Positions 1-10,217 are shown, numbered from the stretch's first letter. The stretch is 64,000 nucleotides of DNA from Azoarcus sp. CIB (GCF_001190925.1 NZ_CP011072.1:868001-932000); one strand, 5' to 3'. Notes: a model not told the origin generated them from the letters alone. Numbers and translations: made by a program.

Positions 1-1961
1 TCCGGCGGCACACGCCCGAGCACCGGGTGGGTCCAGCGCAGCAGCGCCTCCGCGCCGACCAGCCGGCAGTCGCGCGCGGCCACCAGCGGCTGGAAATGCA
101 CCTGCAGTTCGCCGCGCTCCAGCGCACCGCGCAGCTCGCGCTCCATCTCCATGCGTGCGACCGAGTCGTCGTGGATCTTCTGGTTGAAGAAGCGGAAGGT
201 GTTGCGGCCCGCATCCTTTGCTTCGTACATCGCCAGGTCGGCATTGCGCAGCAGCACCGACGGATCGTTGCCGTCGTCGGGGAAGAGCGATACGCCGATG
301 CTGGGCGAGGCCGCGAACTCGCGCCCCTCGATCTGGAAGGGCGGCGCGAAGGCCTGGATGATCTTGGCGGCGACCGCGTCGGCATCGCTCGCCTGCGCGA
401 CGCCGAGAATGATGAGGAATTCGTCTCCGCCCAGGCGCGCGACGGTGTCCTCGGCCCGGATCACCGAGCGCAGGCGCACGGACGCCTGGCACAGCAGCTC
501 GTCGCCAGCGACGTGGCCGAGCGTATCGTTGATCTGCTTGAAGTTGTCCAGATCGATGAACATCACGGCGCACATCGTGCCCTCGCGCGCCGCGCGCCCG
601 GTTGCCTGCTGCAGGCGGTCGAGTGCCAGCGTGCGGTTCGGCAGCGCCGTGAGGCTGTCGTAATAGGCCTGGTAGGCGACCTTCTCCTCCTGGGTGCGCC
701 GTTCGGTGATGTCCTCGCGCATCAGCAGGAGGTGCTCCGCCCGGCCCTGCTCGGTGCGCATCGCGACCAGGCGCAGGTGCTCCCAGTATTCGCTGCCGTC
801 GGGGCGGCGGCTGCGGCGCTCGCCATCCCAGTCTTGGGCGGCCAGCAGGGCGGTGCGGAATTGCGCGTCGACCTCCCGGCTGCGTTCCGGGTCGGCCGCC
901 TCGGGCAGCGAACTCGCCAGCCGCGCGTCGGCGGGACGGCCGGTGACGCGCACATAGGCCGCATTGGCATACTCCACGCTGCGGTCCGCGCTTGCGATCA
1001 GCACCCCGATGGGGTTCTGCTCGACAGCCTGCGACAGCATCCACAGCCGCGCATTGGCCGTCGCCAGCGCCTGGGTGCGTTGCGCCACGCGATCCTCGAG
1101 ATCCTCCTGGGCGGCGCGAAGGCTTCGTTCGCGCGACACGACGATCTCCTGCATGGCGTTGAACGCCTGGCCCAGGTCGCTGATCTCGTCGTTGCCGGAG
1201 ATGGCGATCGGCTCGCGATGCTCGCCCGCGGCAAGCCGGGTCGCGGCATCGCGCACCGTGCGCAGCCGGCGCGACAGCGAGCGCGCGAAAACCACCAGCC
1301 CCGCTGCGAGGAACAGGAAGCCGCCCAGCGACAGCATGAGGAAGAAGCGCTGCTGTCGCTGCTGCTCGTCGCGCGCCTGCCGGTAGGCTTCGGTGGCGGC
1401 CTGCTCGGTCGCGCCGACCAGTTCGCGCAGGATCGACGAGATCGCCGCGTGCGCCGTGCGCGTGCGCGTGCTGGTGATCGCCTCCGCGGCGGCAAGATCC
1501 ATCTTCCCCGCGAGCTGGATGACTTCCTGCAGGTCGCCGCGGTAGCTGGCCCAGTGCCTTTCCAGCCGCCGCGCGTCGTCCGGGCGCGAGGACGCGAGCA
1601 CGGCGAGGAAGGGCGCCAGTTCCGCGGTCATCGCCTCGATTTCCACCTGCATGCGTTCGGCGTATTGCGGCAGCGCGAACACGTCGCGCACCGTGGGCAG
1701 TTCGAGCTCCAGCGTGCGCAGCTCGTTGCTGCGCGTCTGCAGGCGATGCGTTGCGGCGAGCGGCTGCACCTGGCGGATGACGGTATCTTCGAGGCGCTGC
1801 TTCGCATCCTCGAGCACGCGGTTGCCGATCAGCAGGATGGCCACCACGAGCAGCCCGCCCAGCGCGAACATCGTAGACAGCCGCACCAGCAGCGACTGGC
1901 GGAAGGGGCTCCGCCGGACCGGCACGGCAACCACCGGGGAGGGGGTGTGCATGTGATTCAT
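1..1961 (-). CDS. Membrane GGDEF-EAL cyclic-di-GMP protein (3' end cut by window edge)
   Basis: The visible part (about 653 residues) has an N-terminal membrane segment (LSTMFALGGLLVVAILLIG), a periplasmic helical region, a second membrane segment, a HAMP-like stretch, a PAS-like region, then a GGDEF domain with intact GGDEF and an RxxD inhibitory site (RAED) five residues upstream. An EAL domain begins before the sequence leaves the window, so its catalytic residues cannot be checked. The predicted role is making and/or degrading c-di-GMP in response to a periplasmic signal. The start ATG (1959-1961) overlaps the stop of the upstream binding-protein gene as ATGA, which implies translational coupling. 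Domain calls are firm; the signal is unknown. Confidence 0.85.
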   Translation of the reverse strand, partial: MNHMHTPSPVVAVPVRRSPFRQSLLVRLSTMFALGGLLVVAILLIGNRVLEDAKQRLEDTVIRQVQPLAATHRLQTRSNELRTLELELPTVRDVFALPQYAERMQVEIEAMTAELAPFLAVLASSRPDDARRLERHWASYRGDLQEVIQLAGKMDLAAAEAITSTRTRTAHAAISSILRELVGATEQAATEAYRQARDEQQRQQRFFLMLSLGGFLFLAAGLVVFARSLSRRLRTVRDAATRLAAGEHREPIAISGNDEISDLGQAFNAMQEIVVSRERSLRAAQEDLEDRVAQRTQALATANARLWMLSQAVEQNPIGVLIASADRSVEYANAAYVRVTGRPADARLASSLPEAADPERSREVDAQFRTALLAAQDWDGERRSRRPDGSEYWEHLRLVAMRTEQGRAEHLLLMREDITERRTQEEKVAYQAYYDSLTALPNRTLALDRLQQATGRAAREGTMCAVMFIDLDNFKQINDTLGHVAGDELLCQASVRLRSVIRAEDTVARLGGDEFLIILGVAQASDADAVAAKIIQAFAPPFQIEGREFAASPSIGVSLFPDDGNDPSVLLRNADLAMYEAKDAGRNTFRFFNQKIHDDSVARMEMERELRGALERGELQVHFQPLVAARDCRLVGAEALLRWTHPVLGRVPP

Positions 1962-3430
1962 TGCCGGCTACCGAACTGGCGGCGGAACTCCGCCCACTGC
2001 CGGACCTGCTCGGGCCGGCCGAGCTTCTCGGTGATCTGTTCCCACTCGCTGCTCGTGCGGCTCATCGCTTCCTGTGCCCCGATCTCGCCGCGGGCGGCGG
2101 CGGTCAGGTTGCGGTCGAGCGCGGCGAGATACTGGGCATCGCCGCGCAGTCCGGTGCCGGCCGGCTGCGTCACGGCCCATTCCCCAGCGAAGGCGTCGAC
2201 TGCTTCCGGCGTGTAGATCTTGTGGATGCGCGCGTCGCGCAGGTGGTTCCAGCGATACGGGTCGGCAAATCCACCCGCCACGCCGATCGAGCGCGTCGAT
2301 ACGTCGGCGTCGGTCAGCCACATCGCGTACAGGAAGGCGAGGCGCGCATTGCGCGCCGACTGCGGAATCACGAGGTTGTTACCGTAGATCAGCGTGTTCT
2401 GACGCACGATGCGGTTATCTACGCGCGTGCCGGGCAGCGGGACCGCTGCGAACTTGCCGCGCACCGCCGAGCCTTCCGAGTTGAACATGCGCGCACCGGC
2501 GATGGTGTTCATCGTCGCGAAGGCCTTGCCCTGGGCAAACTGCGGCAGCGTGAAGTTGTAGTTCCGGCCCGGATCGGTGATGCCTGGCGGCGAGTATTTC
2601 ACCAGCGCGACGTAGTTTTCCGTTGCGGCGATGGCGCCCGGGGTGTTGAGACGCGGCCGCATCTGCTCGTCGAACAGCTCCGCGTGCGGTGCGACGGACG
2701 ACAGGAAGCGCGGCATCCAGAACATCCAGGCGCCTTCCTCGTCGCGCTCCTCGGCCGCTCCGTAAAGGCCCTGCGTCGGACGGTGGAAGAAGCGCACCAG
2801 ATCCTCGTACTCCGTCCAGGTCTTCGGCGGCGCGAGCGGGCGCCCGTGGAGCTTGCGGAAGGCTGCCCGTTCCTGCGCGTCTTCCATCAGGTCGCGCCGC
2901 AGGTACAGCAGCACCACATCGCCGTCGGCCGGAATGGCGACGGTGCGCTCGCCGGCCTTCGACTGCAGTTCCGGGCGGATGTACCCGTCGCTGACGTTGT
3001 CGTCGAAGCGGTAGCCGTATTCGGCCATGAGCGGCCCGATGTCGGTGATCAACCCGTCCGCCAGCAGGTCGGGATACTCGTGGTTGCGCGCCACGAAGAT
3101 GTCGATGTCGGGGGTGCTGCGCAGCGTCTCGCGGATCGGCTGCTGCGGCACGATGTGCACGTCGAGCACGATGCCGGTCAGGCTCTCCCACTCCTTCTGC
3201 AGCGCCAGGTCGGTGCCGAGGAATGCATTGACGTTGCCCTGCTTGAACCCCAGGGTGAGCCGGGAGCCCGCAGGGATCTGGCCCGAGGCGACCAGCTTGC
3301 GCACGGCGGCCACCGCCTTGTAGGCCTGCTCGCCGGCCGATGCAGCGGGGGCGACGAGTGCACCGGCTGCGCACAGGGCAGCCGCGAGCAGCGGGACAAG
3401 GAATGTTCTTGAAGGCATGGCGGGTTGCAT
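1958..3430 (-). CDS. Periplasmic extracellular solute-binding protein coupled to a GGDEF-EAL gene
   Basis: This 490-residue protein has a signal peptide (LVPLLAAALCAAGALVAP, cleavage near ASA) followed by a family-1 type extracellular solute-binding fold. Recognisable elements are a two-lobe pattern, a GKAFATMNTIAG segment and a C-terminal helical region. Such proteins normally feed an ABC permease, but no permease or ATPase gene is adjacent. Instead the stop codon overlaps the start of the GGDEF-EAL gene. The likely role, inferred from context, is sensing a ligand for that c-di-GMP enzyme. The alternative is a transporter component whose permease lies elsewhere. A second in-frame ATG at 3418 could also be the start. 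The ligand cannot be predicted. Confidence 0.8.
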   Translation of the reverse strand: MQPAMPSRTFLVPLLAAALCAAGALVAPAASAGEQAYKAVAAVRKLVASGQIPAGSRLTLGFKQGNVNAFLGTDLALQKEWESLTGIVLDVHIVPQQPIRETLRSTPDIDIFVARNHEYPDLLADGLITDIGPLMAEYGYRFDDNVSDGYIRPELQSKAGERTVAIPADGDVVLLYLRRDLMEDAQERAAFRKLHGRPLAPPKTWTEYEDLVRFFHRPTQGLYGAAEERDEEGAWMFWMPRFLSSVAPHAELFDEQMRPRLNTPGAIAATENYVALVKYSPPGITDPGRNYNFTLPQFAQGKAFATMNTIAGARMFNSEGSAVRGKFAAVPLPGTRVDNRIVRQNTLIYGNNLVIPQSARNARLAFLYAMWLTDADVSTRSIGVAGGFADPYRWNHLRDARIHKIYTPEAVDAFAGEWAVTQPAGTGLRGDAQYLAALDRNLTAAARGEIGAQEAMSRTSSEWEQITEKLGRPEQVRQWAEFRRQFGSRQ

Positions 3431-3446
3431 CCGTCCGTATGGCTAT

Positions 3447-3475
3447 AACCTAAGGCGTATTCGCAATATTGTCAC
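3447..3475 (-). promoter_or_regulatory. Candidate sigma70 promoter of the binding-protein/GGDEF-EAL operon
   Basis: On the minus strand GTGACA (3470-3475) and TAGGTT (3447-3452) are separated by 17 bases, 17 bases upstream of the ATG. The -35 box overlaps GCAATATTG (3463-3471), which resembles a palindrome seen upstream of hemA. The match is moderate, so this is a candidate only. Confidence 0.35.
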
Positions 3476-3723
3476 ACAAAGTTACTAATTCCATGTCGCA
3501 GGGATGGTTACCACACGCTCGGCGGCACTCCGTGGCGCGGGCGATCATCACTGCCCATATTATCCCGCATGCCCCCCCCGAGCGATGCCTGGCCGGTCCG
3601 ATGGGCGACGCGCGGACCCGATCAGATACACTCCCGTACTTGCACGCCTGCGCGCGCCGTGTCGCTTCGGCGCCGCCGCGAGCGACCGTTCAACCCGACC
3701 GATTACCGCGGAGCCGCTTGCCC

Positions 3724-4920
3724 ATGTTCGAACACGTCGACGCCTATCCCGGCGACCCCATCCTCACCCTCGTCGAAACCTTCATGCACGACCCGCGTGC
3801 GCAGAAGGTCAATCTCGGCATCGGCCTGTACTACGACGAAGAAGGCCGCATTCCGCTGCTCGGCTCCGTGCGCAAGGCCGAGGTCGCACTTGCCGCGACC
3901 CCGCTGCCGCGCTCCTACCTGCCGATGGAAGGCGCGGCCGACTACCGCGCCGCCGTGCAGCGCCTGCTGTTCGGCCCGGAACATGCCGCGCTCAAGGCCG
4001 GGCGCATCGCCACGATCCAGACCATCGGCGGCTCGGGCGCGCTCAAGGTCGGTGCCGACCTCCTCAAGCGCTACTTCCCCGCCAGCGAGGTGTGGGTCAG
4101 CGACCCGACCTGGGATAACCACCGCTCGATCTTCGAGGGCGCCGGCATCGCGGTGCATGACTACCCCTACTACGACGCGGCCACCGGCGGTGTGCGCTTC
4201 GCCGACATGCTCGCGACGCTGAAGACCCTGCCGGCGCGCGCCATCGTGCTGCTGCATCCGTGCTGCCACAACCCGACCGGTGTCGATCTGTCGCAGGAGC
4301 AGTGGCGCGAAGTCATCGCCGTCGCGAAGGAACGCAATCTCATCCCCTTCCTCGATATCGCCTACCAGGGCTTCGGCGACAGCCTCGACGACGACGCCTT
4401 CGCCATCCGCGCGCTTGCCGATGCCGGCGTGAGCTTCCTCGTCAGCAACTCCTTCTCGAAGAACCTCTCGTTCTACGGCGAACGCTGCGGCGGCCTCTCC
4501 ATCGTGTGCAAGGACGCCGAGGAGGCCTCGCGCGTGCTCGGGCAGATGAAATTCACCGTGCGCCGCAACTACTCCAGCCCCCCCTTCCACGGCGGGCGCG
4601 TCACCGCGATGGTGATGGACGACCCCGCGCTGTACGGCGAATGGACCGGCGAGGTCGACGCGATGCGCGACCGCATCCGTGCGATGCGGCGGGAGCTCCA
4701 CGAAGTGATCACTGCGCGCGTGCCCGGGCGCGACTTCAGCTACTTCATCAAGCAGCGCGGCATGTTCAGCTATACGGGCCTGAGCCCCGAGCAGGTCGAC
4801 CGCCTGCGCGAGGAGTTCGCCGTGTACCTCGTGCGCTCCGGCCGCATGTGCGTCGCCGGCCTCAACACCCGAAACGTCGCGTACGTCGCTGAAGCGATGG
4901 CTGCGGTCCTCAAGGACTGA
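3724..4920 (+). CDS. Aromatic/aspartate aminotransferase (class I, PLP-dependent)
   Basis: This 398-residue protein matches the AspC/TyrB family in length and motifs. They include the N-terminal [16 protein letters not shown] start, the [13 protein letters not shown] segment, the DIAYQGFG aspartate region and the PLP-lysine motif [16 protein letters not shown]. It transfers the amino group between aspartate or aromatic amino acids and 2-oxoglutarate in the cytoplasm. The frame stays open upstream to 3469, but that part has no family similarity, so the ATG at 3724 was chosen. AspC and TyrB specificity cannot be separated by eye. A GC-rich hairpin follows the stop. The gene appears monocistronic. 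Confidence 0.92.
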   Translation: MFEHVDAYPGDPILTLVETFMHDPRAQKVNLGIGLYYDEEGRIPLLGSVRKAEVALAATPLPRSYLPMEGAADYRAAVQRLLFGPEHAALKAGRIATIQTIGGSGALKVGADLLKRYFPASEVWVSDPTWDNHRSIFEGAGIAVHDYPYYDAATGGVRFADMLATLKTLPARAIVLLHPCCHNPTGVDLSQEQWREVIAVAKERNLIPFLDIAYQGFGDSLDDDAFAIRALADAGVSFLVSNSFSKNLSFYGERCGGLSIVCKDAEEASRVLGQMKFTVRRNYSSPPFHGGRVTAMVMDDPALYGEWTGEVDAMRDRIRAMRRELHEVITARVPGRDFSYFIKQRGMFSYTGLSPEQVDRLREEFAVYLVRSGRMCVAGLNTRNVAYVAEAMAAVLKD

Positions 4921-4930
4921 GGCCGCGCCG

Positions 4931-4954
4931 CCTCCCCCGATCCGCCGGGGGAGG
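4931..4954 (+). terminator. Hairpin after the aminotransferase gene
   Basis: A perfect 9-bp stem (CCTCCCCCG / CGGGGGAGG) with a 6-base loop begins 11 bases after the stop codon. There is no clear T-tract, so it may be an mRNA 3' end or an incomplete terminator. Confidence 0.45.
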
Positions 4955-4974
4955 GCGCCGGGCAGTTGCGGCCG

Positions 4975-5217
4975 GCCTGGCTGGCCGTTCCGCATTGGTC
5001 GCAAAACGTGGGTTGCCGGCCAGCGCAGCGAGGATCGCGTTCGCGGCGTACAGCCCGGTGAGTCAGCGCCGTGCTCGTCCTTCAGCCACGGCGGCCCCTA
5101 AGTGCGGGTGTCGTATCCCGAGCCGGGGTGTTCGACTTTGATCACGTCGGCACCCAGATCGGCGAGCATCTGGCTGCACGAGGGGCCTGCCAGGATGTGC
5201 CAAAGAGCGTTTGCCAT
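4975..5217 (-). pseudogene. Decayed CaiB/BaiF-family (class III) CoA-transferase remnant
   Basis: The minus strand from ATG 5217 translates into family hallmarks: [20 protein letters not shown], then [11 protein letters not shown], an in-frame TAG (5098-5100) where the family usually has Trp, and GPPWLKDEHGAD. After a frame change come GLYAANAILAAL and, directly joined, NPRFATNAER. In intact proteins these blocks are spread over roughly 400 residues, so the remnant has one nonsense codon, at least one frameshift and large internal deletions. An active relative would move CoA between an acid and an acyl-CoA. This copy is non-functional and likely marks a former aromatic- or organic-acid-degradation gene. 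The class assignment is firm; the substrate is unknown. Confidence 0.8.
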
Positions 5218-5481
5218 GCCCGGCCTCGACATGCGGGACACCCCCGGTCCACGCCGTGGCCGGAATGTGTCGTGTGAAAAATTGTGAGCTGCAGGCGCTA
5301 AGGCGAAGCAGCGGCCCGGTCACGTGCCGGGGCGCGGGAGTTCACGACGATTCCGCCGTCGGCGCTTCACGTCCGGGATCTGCCCAGGGTTCATGCTATG
5401 AAACACGGCGAAGCGGAGCAAACGACATCTTCGAAGGGATTCGTGCGCCTTTGGCACTTCGAGATTTATCGTCGGGCCGCA
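5218..5481. other. Spacer between CoA-transferase remnant and groES promoter
   Basis: I see no convincing gene, RNA or repeat in this stretch. Short open frames exist on both strands but lack family motifs, good ribosome sites or conserved-looking composition. Confidence 0.6.
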
Positions 5482-5510
5482 CTTGAAATACCAAAAGTGC
5501 GTCCCTATTA
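5482..5510 (+). promoter_or_regulatory. Sigma32-like heat-shock promoter of groESL
   Basis: CTTGAAA (5482-5488) matches the heat-shock -35 consensus, and CCCTATTA (5503-5510) resembles its -10 box (CCCCATNT). The 14-base spacer fits. It lies directly upstream of the CIRCE operator, so transcription would start inside or next to the operator. Confidence 0.65.
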
Positions 5511-5537
5511 TTAGCACTCGTTGGCAATGAGTGCTAA
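5511..5537 (+). promoter_or_regulatory. CIRCE operator (HrcA binding site) of groESL
   Basis: TTAGCACTC (5511-5519), nine spacer bases, then GAGTGCTAA (5529-5537) is a perfect copy of the CIRCE consensus. HrcA repressor binding here would shut off groESL under non-stress conditions. With the sigma32-like promoter immediately upstream, the operon appears to be under dual control. Confidence 0.95.
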
Positions 5538-5620
5538 CGGTCCCGGGGAACCCCCGCGGCCACAGCGAATTTTCCAGACGGGCCATGCCCGTGCTCGATG
5601 TGATAACAAGGAGTGACTCA

Positions 5621-5911
5621 ATGAAAATCCGTCCCTTGCATGATCGCGTGATCGTCAAGCGCCTCGAAGCCGAACGCAAAACCGCCAGCGGCATCGTGAT
5701 CCCCGACTCGGCCGGCGAGAAGCCCGATCAGGGCGAAGTGCTGGCCGTCGGCAACGGCAAGATCCTCGACGACGGCAAGGTTCGTCCGATGGCCGTCAAG
5801 GTTGGCGACAAGGTCCTGTTCGGCAAGTACGCCGGCCAGACCGTCAAGGTCGAAGGCGACGAGCTGCTCGTCATGCGCGAAGAAGACATCATGGGTGTCG
5901 TCGAGGCCTGA
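5621..5911 (+). CDS. groES: Co-chaperonin GroES (Cpn10)
   Basis: This 96-residue protein has the full GroES pattern: [20 protein letters not shown] at the N-terminus, the mobile loop ([20 protein letters not shown]) and the C-terminal [15 protein letters not shown]. It forms the heptameric lid of GroEL in the cytoplasm. AAGGAG lies eight bases before the ATG at 5621; the open frame extends upstream to 5531 but that part crosses the CIRCE site and is not coding. It is the first gene of the groESL operon, followed by groEL after 45 bases. Confidence 0.98.
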   Translation: MKIRPLHDRVIVKRLEAERKTASGIVIPDSAGEKPDQGEVLAVGNGKILDDGKVRPMAVKVGDKVLFGKYAGQTVKVEGDELLVMREEDIMGVVEA

Positions 5912-5953
5912 GTGCCCCGGTCGGACCGATCCAAAGAATTCAAGGAGCAATGA

Positions 5954-7612
<1,659 letters not shown>

Positions 7613-7626
7613 TGTCCCTGAGGTCC

Positions 7627-7646
7627 GACTGAGGCCCGCCTCAGTC
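7627..7646 (+). repeat. Perfect 9-bp inverted repeat downstream of groEL
   Basis: GACTGAGGC and GCCTCAGTC are separated by two bases, with flanking partly complementary bases (TGAGG ... CCTCA). It sits 15 bases after the groEL stop, before the main terminator. It may protect the mRNA 3' end. A DNA-binding site is the alternative. Confidence 0.5.
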
Positions 7647-7677
7647 AGGCCTCATGTACCCAGGCATTCGTGCCCGG

Positions 7678-7709
7678 CACAACGGCCCCGCTTCGGCGGG
7701 GCCGTTGTG
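7678..7709 (+). terminator. Strong hairpin terminator of groESL
   Basis: A 14-bp perfect stem (CACAACGGCCCCGC / GCGGGGCCGTTGTG) closes on a TTCG tetraloop. The downstream T-tract is short (GCTTTCT), but the stem is very stable. Confidence 0.75.
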
Positions 7710-7916
7710 CTTTCTGGCGGACGCCATGCGCGCAAGAACGGGCCTCGATGCGCGGTGGCGCTCGAAGCATGTGATAATCGGGGGGACGGACAAAAAAGGC
7801 GGTCGGGAGTTTCCGGAGAATTCTGTCGGAAGCTCCCGGGAGTGGGCGCGCTGGCGGCGCGGCCATTCCTCTGACCGGGTAAAGGAGAACAGCGGGTGTA
7901 AATCTAGGCGCGCCCG

Positions 7917-7934
7917 CTTACATGTAACTTACAT
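7917..7934 (+). promoter_or_regulatory. Direct-repeat operator before the two-component genes
   Basis: CTTACAT occurs at 7917-7923 and again at 7928-7934, an 11-base period typical of tandem OmpR-family half-sites on one DNA face. It ends nine bases before the response-regulator ATG, which suggests autoregulation. The rest of the 331-base gap after groEL holds only the two hairpins noted above; I see no gene in it. Confidence 0.55.
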
Positions 7935-7943
7935 CCTGATTCC

Positions 7944-8630
7944 ATGCGGATTCTGCTTGCGGAAGATGATTCCGTCATTGCCGACGGCTTGTGCCGTGCC
8001 CTCAGGCGTGGCGGTTTTGCGGTCGATCACGTGGCTTCCGGCGCCGAGGCCGATACTGCGCTGGCATCGCAGCCCTACGATCTGGTGATCCTCGACCTGG
8101 GCCTGCCGCGCCTGCCCGGTATCGAGGTCCTGAAGCGCCTGCGTGCGCGCAAGTCGACCATTCCGGTCCTGATTCTCACCGCCCAGGACGGCGTCGAGGA
8201 TCGCGTGCGCGGCCTCGATGCCGGCGCGGACGACTACCTCACGAAGCCCTTCGCGTTGCCGGAACTGGAGGCGCGCGTACGCGCGCTTACCCGTCGCGGC
8301 ACCGGCCAGGCGCGCTGCATCGAGGTCGGCAGTCTCTCCTACGATCAGGCTGACCACGTCGTGAAGATCAACGGCCAGGTGGTCGAATTCTCCGCGCGCG
8401 AGATCGGCCTGCTGGAAGTATTCGTCCTGCGGGTGGGGCGCCTCGTCAGCAAGGACCAGCTCGTCGATCACCTGTGCGGCTGGGGCGAGGAAGTCTCCAG
8501 CAACGCGATCGAGGTGTACGTTCACCGCCTGCGCAAGAAGCTCGAAGACAGTGGCGTGCGCATCGTGACGGTACGCGGGCTGGGGTACTGCCTGGAAACG
8601 GTGGATGCTGGCCAGGCGGCGAAAGCCTGA
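7944..8630 (+). CDS. OmpR-family response regulator
   Basis: This 228-residue protein has a receiver domain (acid pair EDD at 7-9, phospho-acceptor Asp51 in LVILDLGLPR, conserved Lys in DYLTKPFALPELEARV) and a winged-helix DNA-binding domain (SSNAIEVYVHRLRKKLE, then VRGLGYCLE). It resembles the TctD/QseB group. The next gene, its histidine kinase, starts 26 bases before this stop. Matching CTTAC-type repeats lie before this gene and, inverted, before the DUF485-actP pair, so it probably controls both itself and acetate uptake. That regulon assignment is inference. Confidence 0.92.
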   Translation: MRILLAEDDSVIADGLCRALRRGGFAVDHVASGAEADTALASQPYDLVILDLGLPRLPGIEVLKRLRARKSTIPVLILTAQDGVEDRVRGLDAGADDYLTKPFALPELEARVRALTRRGTGQARCIEVGSLSYDQADHVVKINGQVVEFSAREIGLLEVFVLRVGRLVSKDQLVDHLCGWGEEVSSNAIEVYVHRLRKKLEDSGVRIVTVRGLGYCLETVDAGQAAKA

Positions 8631-10089
8631 CAAGACGGCGGCGGGCGCACGCTCGCCGGCGCAGCCGAACTCGCTGTTCGGCGAGATCCTCGACTGGATG
8701 CTCGCGCCGCTGCTGTTCCTGTGGCCGATCTCCATCATCGTCACGCACAACGTCGCCGACAACATCGCCAACCAGCCGTATGACCGCGCGCTCGCCGACA
8801 GTGTGCGCGCCTTGGCGCGCCTGGTCTCGGTGGAGGAGGGGGGCAAGGTCGCGGTGCATTTCCCCGCGCCGCCGCGGGCGCTGTTCCGAGCCGACCAGGA
8901 TGACGTCGTCTACTATCAGGTCGCGCACGAGGGGGGCGACCTCATCACCGGGGATCGCGAAATCGGCGGGGCGTCGGCGCCCCCGATCCTGATTCCCGAG
9001 GACGTGCTGTACCGTGATGACGTCATTCATGGCGAGGAAGTGCGTATCGCGTACCAGTTCCTGCGTCCCTGGCCCGAACCCGTCAGTCCCCTTGTGCTCG
9101 TTCAGGTCGCCGAAACCCGCAACAAGCGCAGCGACCTCGCCTCGCGCGTCGTCACGGGCGTGCTGCTGCCGCAGTTTGCCATCATCCCGCTCGCGGTCGT
9201 GCTGGTGTGGGTGGGGCTCACGCGCGGCATCGCGCCGCTCAACCGCCTGCAGAGCCTGATCCGCCGCCGTCGTCCCACGGATCTCTCGCCGATCGCGGCA
9301 GCGAGCGTACCCGAGGAAGTCCGCCCGCTGATCGTCGCCTTCAACGACATGATGGCCCGCCTCGAGCAAAACCTTCAGGCCCAGCAGCGCTTCATCGCCG
9401 ACGCCGCGCACCAGATGCGCACGCCGCTTACCGGGCTGCGCATGCAGACCGAACTCGCGCTGCAGGAATCCGATCCTGTCATGCTGCGCGAGTCGCTGTC
9501 GCGCATCGCCCAGAGCACGGAGCGCGCGAGCCACCTGATCAACCAGCTGCTGTCGCTCGCACGCGCCGAGGCGAGCTTCGAGAAGCTTTATGCGGTGGAA
9601 ACTATTGATCTGCGTGCGCTGGTGCGGGACGTCGCGCTGGATCTGTTTCCCCGCGCCCAGGCAAAGAACATCGACCTCGGCGTGGAGGGGGGCTCGGACC
9701 CCCTGACGGTCGAGGGCAACCCGGTGCTGCTGCGCGAGATGATCAAGAATCTCGTCGACAACGCGATCAAGTACACGCCCGCGGGCGGCAGCGTCACAGC
9801 GAACACGCGTTACGCCGGCGCGCCGATTCTGGAGGTCGAGGATACCGGCGTCGGTATACCCGAAGCCGACCGCGAGCGCGTGTTCGAGCGCTTCTACCGG
9901 GTGCTCGGAAGCGGCGAGGACGGTTCCGGCCTGGGGCTGCCGATCGTGCGCGAGATTGCCGAGCTGCATCGTGCGACCGTCACCCTCAATCCCAATTCAG
10001 GTGGGCGGGGTACGTTGGTGCAGGTCGTCTTCCCGCGCGGTCATGTCCCGCCGCCGATCCAGGTGTACGGTGATTTCCCGCTCGGTTAG
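8605..10089 (+). CDS. Sensor histidine kinase (TctE-like)
   Basis: This 494-residue membrane kinase has a first membrane helix (WMLAPLLFLWPISIIV), a periplasmic sensor region of about 135 residues, a second helix (PQFAIIPLAVVLVWVGL), a HAMP-like linker, and a HisKA domain with phospho-accepting His269 (DAAHQMRTPLTGLRMQTELA). The ATPase domain has the N box (NLVDNAIKYTP), G1 (DTGVGIP) and G2 (GSGLGLPIV) motifs. The layout fits the 2CSK-N/TctE group, which often senses carboxylates. The 26-base overlap with the regulator gene implies a cognate pair. The ligand is unknown; the downstream acetate permease makes a small carboxylate plausible. Confidence 0.92.
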   Translation: MLARRRKPDKTAAGARSPAQPNSLFGEILDWMLAPLLFLWPISIIVTHNVADNIANQPYDRALADSVRALARLVSVEEGGKVAVHFPAPPRALFRADQDDVVYYQVAHEGGDLITGDREIGGASAPPILIPEDVLYRDDVIHGEEVRIAYQFLRPWPEPVSPLVLVQVAETRNKRSDLASRVVTGVLLPQFAIIPLAVVLVWVGLTRGIAPLNRLQSLIRRRRPTDLSPIAAASVPEEVRPLIVAFNDMMARLEQNLQAQQRFIADAAHQMRTPLTGLRMQTELALQESDPVMLRESLSRIAQSTERASHLINQLLSLARAEASFEKLYAVETIDLRALVRDVALDLFPRAQAKNIDLGVEGGSDPLTVEGNPVLLREMIKNLVDNAIKYTPAGGSVTANTRYAGAPILEVEDTGVGIPEADRERVFERFYRVLGSGEDGSGLGLPIVREIAELHRATVTLNPNSGGRGTLVQVVFPRGHVPPPIQVYGDFPLG

Positions 10090-10124
10090 GCGGGACGGCC
10101 GGCCTTGCGGTCGGATGCTCTCCT

Positions 10125-10150
10125 GTAAGCGCGCGTAAGGGCGTCGTAAG
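10125..10150 (+). promoter_or_regulatory. Triple GTAAG repeat (inverted CTTAC) upstream of DUF485-actP
   Basis: GTAAG begins at 10125, 10135 and 10146, with 10- and 11-base spacing. Its complement CTTAC matches the half-sites in front of the response-regulator gene. The simplest reading is a three-site operator for that regulator. A short direct repeat (CCGCTTTAAGG) also occurs twice between here and the DUF485 start; the second copy contains the ribosome site. Confidence 0.55.
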
Positions 10151-10217
10151 TCTCCCGCTTTAAGGTTGCGGCAACCGGAGAAAATTCCCGGCTGACCACC
10201 GCTTTAAGGAGGGAGAC

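Noticed and set aside
27..2216. Long 729-codon plus-strand open frame
   Set aside because: It is antisense to the GGDEF-EAL gene, whose minus-strand frame has clear domains and an RxxD/GGDEF site. High GC content leaves few stop codons in the opposite frame.
5063..5323. 86-codon minus-strand open frame over the CoA-transferase remnant
   Set aside because: It is in a different frame from the CaiB/BaiF blocks and has no motif of its own.
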